DNA of 7,206 nt from assembly GCA_947178085.1 (NCBI GenBank), contig CAMWWS010000133.1, positions 1 through 7,206 of the forward strand, given 5' to 3'. Position 1 is the stretch's first letter. Every line of letters begins with the position of its first letter. This document shows positions 1 to 5,739 of this stretch, one piece after another. Source of the stretch: an uncultured Lachnospiraceae bacterium (lineage in GTDB: Bacteria > Bacillota_A > Clostridia > Lachnospirales > Lachnospiraceae). A program made the position numbers and the translations under genes. Below the pieces are notes generated by a model. It was not told the DNA's origin. It saw only the letters and a list, made by a program, of their open reading frames with translations, and made no database searches.

Positions 1-788
1 GTATAATATACTCCCTTATAATCCTTTTTCCTGATAAAGCTGCAAATAAGTGCTTTTCTTCTTTTTCGCAATTCTTTGTTTATTTTACTTAATGTTGTTT
101 CCATTGTGTGATGATATTTATAAAATTCAGGCACTTTTATCTTTTCGATTGTCATAATGCCATATTTTGTCATAAGCAGTGAAAATATGCTTTGATCATG
201 TCTGTTCTCTACAAAGCCTTCATAATTTTCCTTTCCACATGTATTCGGCGCATCTGAAATGATCCGCGCATCCCGAGAATATTTTAACCATTCCTCAACG
301 ATCATCTCAAGCTTTTTTGTTTTTTTTGCGACAAAAAAACCACTCATACACTGGTATTGGTTCCAGTATTTTTCAGAATCACAGTTCATATAAACAAAAA
401 CATCTCTTTTTGTCCAATACTTTTCCAAACATCTATACTTCCTGCTAACGATCATTTCTATGTGGTTGTTTTCCATATAGTTTATAATTTCTCGTGCACT
501 TCTTTTATAATAAAACCCCGCAGCATCCATATATATCAGATAGTCTCCATACGCTATACTTTTTACGGCTTTATCTACAAAATAGGACTTCCACAAATAA
601 TACCCTTTTCGCCTTCCCTGTCCAGATTCCAGCAACGCTTGATTCTTTTCCCTAAATTCTTCGTCTATATCTTTGTCTATATTATAACAGATAACTCTGT
701 CAACCTTTCCTTTATTTTTGGCTGTTTCAAGCTGAAAAATTGCTGAAGGTATATAATCTTTTGTTGCCATCGTCATTGCATATATCAT
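1..788 (-). CDS. Putative GT-A-like glycosyltransferase, 3' end cut by window edge
   Basis: A continuous minus-strand frame of 262 codons starts with ATG at 788 and reaches the left edge without a stop, so the C-terminus is outside the window. The start is well supported: ATG shares one base with the upstream TAA (TAATG), and GGGAGAAG ends six bases before it. The protein begins MIYAMTMATKDYIPSA, like GT-A enzymes whose first strand binds the nucleotide sugar. Other recognisable parts are GRRKGYYLWKSYF (58-70), YLIYMDAAGFYY (83-94) where a DXD motif is expected, MSGFFVAKK (148-156), and a conserved-looking ENRHDQSIFSLL (194-205). No membrane segment is evident; the visible C-terminus is basic (RKRRK, RKK). 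The sugar and acceptor cannot be read from sequence. Its place at the end of a glycan operon supports glycosyl transfer. A homopolymer-rich palindrome lies inside it (319-340). The reading frame is certain; the family call is moderate. Confidence 0.85.
   Translation of the reverse strand, partial: MIYAMTMATKDYIPSAIFQLETAKNKGKVDRVICYNIDKDIDEEFREKNQALLESGQGRRKGYYLWKSYFVDKAVKSIAYGDYLIYMDAAGFYYKRSAREIINYMENNHIEMIVSRKYRCLEKYWTKRDVFVYMNCDSEKYWNQYQCMSGFFVAKKTKKLEMIVEEWLKYSRDARIISDAPNTCGKENYEGFVENRHDQSIFSLLMTKYGIMTIEKIKVPEFYKYHHTMETTLSKINKELRKRRKALICSFIRKKDYKGVYY
319..340. repeat. Homopolymer palindrome inside a glycosyltransferase gene
   Basis: A run of eight T (320-327) and a run of seven A (333-339), bounded by G319 and C340, form an imperfectly spaced inverted repeat: an eight-base-pair stem around a six-base loop. 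On the coding strand it encodes FFVAKKTKK, so it is not a terminator in the usual place. Both runs could slip during replication, which would shift the frame of the glycosyltransferase. Confidence 0.5.
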
Positions 789-1507
789 TATCTTCTCCCA
801 TTCTTGAATCCAAATCTCGTTTTTATGATGCAATAAAAATACCACTTTAAATAACTTGGCATCCATCTCCACATATGAAAATTTGACTCACCATCTTCTC
901 GATCAAACCACTCTGATGGCACCTCTGTTATTTTATACCCATTAATATATGCCTTTACAGCGATCTCCAAGCCAATCTCAAAACCTCCTGTACTTTCTAT
1001 GTTAGTATTATCTAACAGTTTTTTGCTATACATCTTAAAACTGTTTGTCACATCATGCGTTGGAATTGCTGTCAAAAAATATAATGACAAACCGGCTGTG
1101 CGGGAAAACAAACTCTTTAAAAAAGGTCCTCCGTTCTGCTTTCCCCCCTTCATATATCGTGAACCGCAAACCAAGTCATAACCTGCATCTATTTTTTCAA
1201 CCATTTCGTCAACTACATTAAGGCGGTCGCTGCAATCCGCCATCATTACAAGAACCTTATCATATTCGGCAGTATAAAATCCTTTTTTTATTGCATTTAA
1301 AACGCCTTTTCCAATGTCGTTTTTCACTTTTCTTACAGGGAAATTATATTTATCTTTTATTTTATCCACTACCGGAATGGTATTGTCTTCATCAAAATCG
1401 TATATGATAGAAATACGTTTATCAGATTTTATTGACGCCTGTATTTCATCAAATAATTTTCCTATATTCGCTGCCTCATTAAAAACCGGAACTATTATCT
1501 CTAGCAT
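788..1507 (-). CDS. DPM1-like family 2 glycosyltransferase
   Basis: A complete 239-residue protein of the GT2, dolichyl-phosphate mannose synthase-like type, which moves a sugar from a nucleotide donor to a lipid phosphate or growing glycan at the cytoplasmic membrane face. The N-terminal strand IIVPVFNEAANI (4-15) is the donor-binding start of GT2 enzymes. IYDFDEDNT (35-43) stands where many relatives have DDGSxDGT. MMADCSD (88-94) is the metal-binding DXD equivalent, and CGSRYMKGG (114-122) and FDREDGESNF (201-210) match the acceptor and phosphate-binding C-terminal part of DPM1-like proteins. There is no clear C-terminal membrane anchor, so it resembles soluble DPM1, and the aromatic, basic tail (215-239) may touch the membrane. 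AAGGAAAGG sits seven bases before the ATG. The stop overlaps the next gene's start by one base, implying coupled translation. The family is confident; the donor sugar is unknown. Confidence 0.93.
   Translation of the reverse strand: MLEIIVPVFNEAANIGKLFDEIQASIKSDKRISIIYDFDEDNTIPVVDKIKDKYNFPVRKVKNDIGKGVLNAIKKGFYTAEYDKVLVMMADCSDRLNVVDEMVEKIDAGYDLVCGSRYMKGGKQNGGPFLKSLFSRTAGLSLYFLTAIPTHDVTNSFKMYSKKLLDNTNIESTGGFEIGLEIAVKAYINGYKITEVPSEWFDREDGESNFHMWRWMPSYLKWYFYCIIKTRFGFKNGRR
795..800 (-). promoter_or_regulatory. Ribosome binding site of the last glycosyltransferase
   Basis: TGGGAG on the minus strand, followed by AAGATA and the ATG at 788. It sits inside the final codons (NGRR) of the upstream glycosyltransferase. 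It supports the TAATG start and fixes the start of a gene that has no visible stop. Confidence 0.7.
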
Positions 1508-1514
1508 TTACTAT

Positions 1515-1523
1515 CCTTTCCTT
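1515..1523 (-). promoter_or_regulatory. Ribosome binding site of the DPM1-like glycosyltransferase
   Basis: AAGGAAAGG on the minus strand, with seven bases to the ATG at 1507. It lies in the 66-base gap after the epimerase stop, the longest intergenic gap in the window, and supports the chosen start. Confidence 0.7.
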
Positions 1524-1573
1524 GTTTCCAAACATACTTGTATTATCCGCCAAAATTGCAAATCTTTTCATTT

Positions 1574-2593
1574 CTATATATTCCCTAAGTCTATCTGATT
1601 CGTCACCCATGGAATTACAATATCAAGCGTCTCACTAAGACTTGTGTCTGCCGTAAAGCCAAGAAGCTCCTTGGCTTTTGACACATCAGGAACTCTTTTC
1701 TGAACATCATATTCAAAAGCCGGATCACTCACAAACGAAATCGGCACGTCACCATTAATCTTCTGCCATATAAGTTCCGAAAGCTCTTTTACTGTTGTGG
1801 ATACAGGCGTTGAAAGATTAAAATCCTCATTTACTGCTTTATCTGATTCTACACACAGCCTTATTCCTCTCGCAAGATCTGCACCATACGTATAATGGCG
1901 AATTTGATCACCACTTCCCAGAATATGAAGAGGATTCTGACCTTTATAAACCTTATGGATCAAATCAGGCACTACGTGACTCATTGCGAGCTTGATATTT
2001 CCTGACATAATCTCTCTTTCATTTTTAGCTCGCATTTCCCCTGTACCTACACAATTAAAGGGACGAATGATCGTATATGGCAGCTTATACTGCTCCCATG
2101 CGCCTTTTGCAAAATACTCACATGCAAGTTTCTGAAAACCGTAGGTAGAAAGTGGCGGCGGGCTTGTCAGTTCATATCCCTCCTTGCTCGGATACTCATG
2201 ACAGCTCTCAAATACCATAGAAGAAGAAAGTACATTGATTTTCTCCAAATGTTTATTTTGATGTGCCCATATAGCAGCATCAAATGTAGATGCGATAATC
2301 CTCTCATTTTCTGCTAACAGATCATATGCATATGTGTGAAAATAAGTGATGCCACCAATCATAGCAGCTATTGCAATAATCTGGTCGCAATCAGCTGCAA
2401 GCTCCTTCATCAGAGCTACATCCTTGGCATCTCCTTCTACAAATGTATAATTAGGATTTTTGTCATAACTTTTCTCAATTTTTCCATACTTACTGTAATT
2501 ATCAATTCCTACAACCTGATGACCATTTTTTATCAGTTCCTCCACTAAATATCCCGCTACAAACCCCGCAGAACCTGTCACTAAAATCTTCAT
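1574..2593 (-). CDS. Extended-SDR NAD-dependent nucleotide-sugar epimerase/dehydratase
   Basis: A complete 339-residue extended short-chain dehydrogenase acting on a nucleotide sugar in the cytoplasm. The Rossmann motif TGSAGFVAGYL (6-16) has the GxxGxxxG spacing. D31, at the end of strand 2, should bind the adenosine ribose and favours NAD(H). The catalytic triad region shows SSSMVFE (123-129) and Y151-GFQ-K155. PFNCVGTG (178-185), the substrate-loop arginines, and QIRHYTYGADLARGI (230-244) resemble C-terminal sugar-nucleotide-binding parts of this family. RVPDVSKAKELLGF (300-313) is the usual end motif. AAMIGGITYF (76-85) is unlike the common AAxxHV segment and recalls GDP-mannose 3,5-epimerase-like members. 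The ATG is preceded by AAAAGGAG at eight bases. It directly follows the sugar dehydrogenase, so it may epimerise or otherwise modify that enzyme's product. The exact reaction (C4, C5 or 3,5-epimerisation, dehydration or decarboxylation) is not decided. Confidence 0.9.
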   Translation of the reverse strand: MKILVTGSAGFVAGYLVEELIKNGHQVVGIDNYSKYGKIEKSYDKNPNYTFVEGDAKDVALMKELAADCDQIIAIAAMIGGITYFHTYAYDLLAENERIIASTFDAAIWAHQNKHLEKINVLSSSMVFESCHEYPSKEGYELTSPPPLSTYGFQKLACEYFAKGAWEQYKLPYTIIRPFNCVGTGEMRAKNEREIMSGNIKLAMSHVVPDLIHKVYKGQNPLHILGSGDQIRHYTYGADLARGIRLCVESDKAVNEDFNLSTPVSTTVKELSELIWQKINGDVPISFVSDPAFEYDVQKRVPDVSKAKELLGFTADTSLSETLDIVIPWVTNQIDLGNI

Positions 2594-2601
2594 ACTTTAA
2601 A

Positions 2602-2609
2602 CTCCTTTT
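2602..2609 (-). promoter_or_regulatory. Ribosome binding site of the epimerase
   Basis: AAAAGGAG on the minus strand, eight bases before the ATG at 2593. It is the strongest Shine-Dalgarno match in the window and lies in the 36-base gap after the dehydrogenase stop. Confidence 0.75.
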
Positions 2610-2629
2610 CTTTTTATTTTTCAGTATCT

Positions 2630-3940
2630 TTAGCTACACATCATATTCCCTAATGTTCTTATGTCAATATCATCACAATAATACAATTCTGTACATACAT
2701 TCCACGAATCCAGTATTTTAAAACCATTCTTATTATGAAATGCCTGATGATCTACCAATGTACTATACTTACTATGATTATTAAGTACCAGAAGTGCCGA
2801 TGCTCCAATACATGAATCATACAGATCAGTAAATACTTCTCCCAAATCCAGCGCCACCATATCTTCACGCAATGCTACAAAATCATGCAGGTGAAGCTTG
2901 TATCCCTTTGCAGCAAGTTTCTTTGCTATATATACAGAGCTAGATCCCCTCAAATCGCTTGTTTCAGGCCGCCCTTTGAAGGCCATTCCGCTTAGCGCCA
3001 GGGTGATCTCCCCGGATTTTGGATCTCCAATATGTTCTTCAACCCATTTCACCACAATATCTTCTAATGATTCATTAAATTTACGTGCAGCAAGTATAAA
3101 ATTTTTGCTATCACATTCTGGCATATTATTAATTAAAATATAGGCATCTTTCTCAAGGCATGGTCCGGCAACAAACCCCGGAAGTGCAATATTACTTCTC
3201 GCATATCCCTCATTCGCATGTTTTATGGCTTTGATACCATCAACATTAAAATTCTGTGCTGCCATGCAAAATACATTACCGATTGAAAACGACATATCTC
3301 TATATGTGTTGCAGTACAATTTTATAAGCTCCGCTTCCTCTAAACTATCAGCCTTTATCACATACGGCGTAATATGCCGAAACAGCTTTTGCGCAATTTC
3401 TAACGATTTGCTGTTATTTCCACTAATGATTTGTGGTAAATGCGTAAGTTCATGTACTGCAACACCCTCTAAAGTTCTTTCCGGACACATTCCGGCAAGT
3501 ACTTCATCCTGCGATCTTCCGCAAAGTTCTGCCAAAAACGGAATAACAACTTCTCTTGTCGTTCCAACCGAAACGGTACTACGCAGAACGATAAGCTGCG
3601 AGCCATCATATATCCCTTTTATCGAACCACTCAGTGCAGACTTAATATATTCAAAATTGGGCGTTTTCTCACCATCTTTAAGCGGAGTGCCAACCGTTAT
3701 AACAAAGGCATCAAATACGATCTCCTTTGGAAACTGCTCTACAACATGAAAGGTTTTATTATTATGCCTCCGTATCAGGTTATCTAATCCTGGCTCATAA
3801 AAGTGCGCACGGTTTTGCTTTAAACAGTCCTTAATATGCTGATTGACTTCAACCCCATATACATTTAAATTACTATCAGCTGCTGCCATAGCAAGCGTAA
3901 GTCCCACATAACCAAGCCCTATAATACCAACATTCATCAT
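2630..3940 (-). CDS. UDP-sugar 6-dehydrogenase (UDP-Glc/UDP-ManNAc dehydrogenase family)
   Basis: A complete 436-residue member of the UDP-glucose/GDP-mannose dehydrogenase family, which oxidises C6 of a UDP-sugar twice with NAD+ to give a uronic acid. The N-terminal Rossmann fold has GLGYVG (8-13). Catalytic residues by family comparison are all present: T122, E154 and E158 in CPERTLEG (152-159), K207 and N211 in LIKLYCN (205-211), and nucleophile C261 with D265 in GPCLEKD (259-265). CPERTLEG followed by LPQIISG (168-174) resembles WecC-type UDP-ManNAc dehydrogenases more than UDP-glucose dehydrogenases (which usually have PEFLREG). The C-terminal UDP-binding domain carries FKGRPETSDLRGS (321-333), a variant of the usual FKxxxxDxR motif. 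Two adjacent ATGs are possible; AGG lies six bases before the first and nine before the second, so the true start may be at 3937. Gaps to both neighbours are about 35 bases. The family is confident, the substrate is not. Confidence 0.93.
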   Translation of the reverse strand: MMNVGIIGLGYVGLTLAMAAADSNLNVYGVEVNQHIKDCLKQNRAHFYEPGLDNLIRRHNNKTFHVVEQFPKEIVFDAFVITVGTPLKDGEKTPNFEYIKSALSGSIKGIYDGSQLIVLRSTVSVGTTREVVIPFLAELCGRSQDEVLAGMCPERTLEGVAVHELTHLPQIISGNNSKSLEIAQKLFRHITPYVIKADSLEEAELIKLYCNTYRDMSFSIGNVFCMAAQNFNVDGIKAIKHANEGYARSNIALPGFVAGPCLEKDAYILINNMPECDSKNFILAARKFNESLEDIVVKWVEEHIGDPKSGEITLALSGMAFKGRPETSDLRGSSSVYIAKKLAAKGYKLHLHDFVALREDMVALDLGEVFTDLYDSCIGASALLVLNNHSKYSTLVDHQAFHNKNGFKILDSWNVCTELYYCDDIDIRTLGNMMCS

Positions 3941-3946
3941 AATTTA

Positions 3947-3949
3947 CCT
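3947..3949 (-). promoter_or_regulatory. Weak ribosome binding site of the dehydrogenase
   Basis: The core AGG within GCAGGTAAATT lies six bases before the first ATG (3940) and nine before the second (3937). Either start fits. The second gives MNVGIIGLGYVG, the shorter N-terminus more usual for the family. Confidence 0.5.
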
Positions 3950-3975
3950 GCTCTTTCTTAGATTTTCTGTATATG

Positions 3976-5739
3976 TTATCTTATATAATCCACTACTCTA
4001 TAGATCAGATCGTTAAATATAGCGGTTATTTTTTCCAAGGATGATAAATATACCAACATTATCATACATAAAAACTGATTATTATTGACAAAAACCGTTA
4101 AGTTTTCAAAAGTCTTTTTCATTCCCACTTCACCCTTATACAGCAGATATGCTATCTGGAAAAACAAAATCCCTATAAGAGCGCCTGTCCACCTTCCCCA
4201 ATCACACATAAGTACATATAACGGTAGAAAAGACACATTTGTCAAAAGCACCCAAAACTGTGGATCTTTTGTTAACTTTGTCTCACTATTTTTCAAGCAG
4301 TTCCTCCAAATACCCGCAATCAATATGATCATTGGAAGAGACATTATGAATGCCACAAATAATTTAGGACATACATCATAGTGTTCCAAGAGATACTGTT
4401 GGCTATATTCAAAGTTTCCTCCCAAACCAGCATAATATTCAACGCGAACAGCATTATAATCCAGCACCATATCCGTGCGCGCTGAAATATTGGCAAATGC
4501 CTCATCACATGTCGAATAGCGCAGTCCCGAATACAACTGAAGATAAAAGAACAATGCAAGTCCTACAATCGTACAGCCACCAGTCAGAACCGCTTTGCGC
4601 ATATCAAATGCTTTAACAAGGTCATATATAACCAATGTCATTAAAATAGGACAATAGAAAAATAATGATCCTTGATGTATCAATAAGGTCAAACATAATG
4701 TGATCGTTACCACCGCATATCTTATATAGCTGTTTTTTATTTTTTCAAACAAAACAACGCATATTAAGCATAAAATAAGCGAATATCCTTCCAGCCTACC
4801 AGCGTTTTTGTACCATAAATATACAATACTCCCGGGACAGGCAAGGTAAAATGCAGTATAATAAAGGACACTTTTTTGACTTTCTGATTTTCGAATAAAC
4901 TTTCCAAACAATACCGCGATCAGAAAACAAAGTATTACATAGCTTGAAAACACAAAATAATATACAAATTCTGCTGTTACATAATTGGGACAAAAAAGAT
5001 TCACCAACGAACCAACCAGCAGCCTTGATCCGACTCCATCTTTATAATTTAACACATACCAAGCGGTTACCCAAGTAGAAACTTCCGGAGAAATAAATAT
5101 TATTAACTGAACGAAAAGAACTCCAAAAATAATAAGCTCATATTTTACTTTTTCAAAATCGATACCTGATATCAATCTGACAAAATAGTTTATGATAATA
5201 CCTATAAGAAACGTCAAAGCTATGATTAAAAGCGCTTTTATAAACATTTCACATAACAGATATTGCTTTTTGGTATCAGAATACAAGGTAATATCATGAC
5301 GAACTTCTTCACCTTCATCCGCAAGCAGATACGAATTATCACCTCCGGACGATTTTATGATGATATTGCATTCTCCCAAAGAAATTAGCTTTATACACCT
5401 GTTCATTCCAATCGGAATATCAATGGAATTGATTCCCTGTTGCAGCTTTAAATTATAGTTTGGTTTAAATACTCCATAGGATAGTCCATTAAAAGTACAT
5501 TCAGCCCCATCCTTATAATCAACATCAATTTCAATCGTTTCCTTTAAAAATATTTTTTCTTTTACGATGCTTGCCGCTCCAAATGCCAAAACAAATACGG
5601 TGCAGTATACAATTGTCTGCCACATTACTGACTTTATTCTGCTTTTTTTCCACATCAGCATAATAGCTACAACAATTACCAGAACATAATAATACATTTG
5701 ATACAAATTAAAAGAAAACTCTAAAAACTTGCTTATCAT
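3976..5739 (-). CDS. Polytopic membrane protein, candidate glycan polymerase or GT-C transferase
   Basis: A 587-residue integral membrane protein that I do not recognise by name. Reading hydrophobicity by eye gives about 13-14 segments: near 15-30, 38-58, 165-190, 200-217, 257-281, 290-308, 317-332, 340-356, 360-375, 385-402, 460-478, 495-511, 517-534 and perhaps 552-567. Between the second and third lies a soluble stretch of about 100 residues (60-160), beta-rich by composition, with GINSIDIPI and SLGECNIIIKS. The basic loop KKSRIK (31-36) puts this insert outside by the positive-inside rule. Notable polar motifs near membrane ends are DGVGSRLLVGSL (234-245), KNAGRLEGYS (311-320), LLIHQGS (352-358) and CDWGRWTGA (512-520), plus a loop of about 55 residues (403-459) between segments. 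Size, topology and neighbours suit a Wzy-like polymerase or a lipid-linked-sugar-dependent GT-C enzyme; this is inference. The ATG overlaps the upstream TGA as ATGA, with AGAGGAAG before it. Confidence 0.88.
   Translation of the reverse strand: MISKFLEFSFNLYQMYYYVLVIVVAIMLMWKKSRIKSVMWQTIVYCTVFVLAFGAASIVKEKIFLKETIEIDVDYKDGAECTFNGLSYGVFKPNYNLKLQQGINSIDIPIGMNRCIKLISLGECNIIIKSSGGDNSYLLADEGEEVRHDITLYSDTKKQYLLCEMFIKALLIIALTFLIGIIINYFVRLISGIDFEKVKYELIIFGVLFVQLIIFISPEVSTWVTAWYVLNYKDGVGSRLLVGSLVNLFCPNYVTAEFVYYFVFSSYVILCFLIAVLFGKFIRKSESQKSVLYYTAFYLACPGSIVYLWYKNAGRLEGYSLILCLICVVLFEKIKNSYIRYAVVTITLCLTLLIHQGSLFFYCPILMTLVIYDLVKAFDMRKAVLTGGCTIVGLALFFYLQLYSGLRYSTCDEAFANISARTDMVLDYNAVRVEYYAGLGGNFEYSQQYLLEHYDVCPKLFVAFIMSLPMIILIAGIWRNCLKNSETKLTKDPQFWVLLTNVSFLPLYVLMCDWGRWTGALIGILFFQIAYLLYKGEVGMKKTFENLTVFVNNNQFLCMIMLVYLSSLEKITAIFNDLIYRVVDYIR

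Noticed and set aside
1..10. TATAAT-like sequence at the left edge
   Set aside because: It falls inside the coding region of the left-edge gene, on the opposite strand, with no paired -35 box visible. In AT-rich DNA such matches are expected by chance.
357..746. Plus-strand open frame of 129 codons
   Set aside because: It lies opposite the left-edge glycosyltransferase, which has a linked start, a ribosome binding site and recognisable motifs. The plus-strand product is low-complexity and matches nothing I know.
3225..3749. Plus-strand open frame of 174 codons
   Set aside because: It is antisense to the sugar dehydrogenase, whose catalytic motifs span this same stretch.
3941..3975. Terminator or promoter between the membrane protein and the dehydrogenase
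   Set aside because: The 35-base gap has no stem followed by a T run on the minus strand and no convincing -35/-10 pair; it reads as an ordinary operon spacer.
4344..4559. Minus-strand open frame of 71 codons in another frame
   Set aside because: It overlaps the middle of the membrane protein gene, has no plausible ribosome binding site and no motifs.
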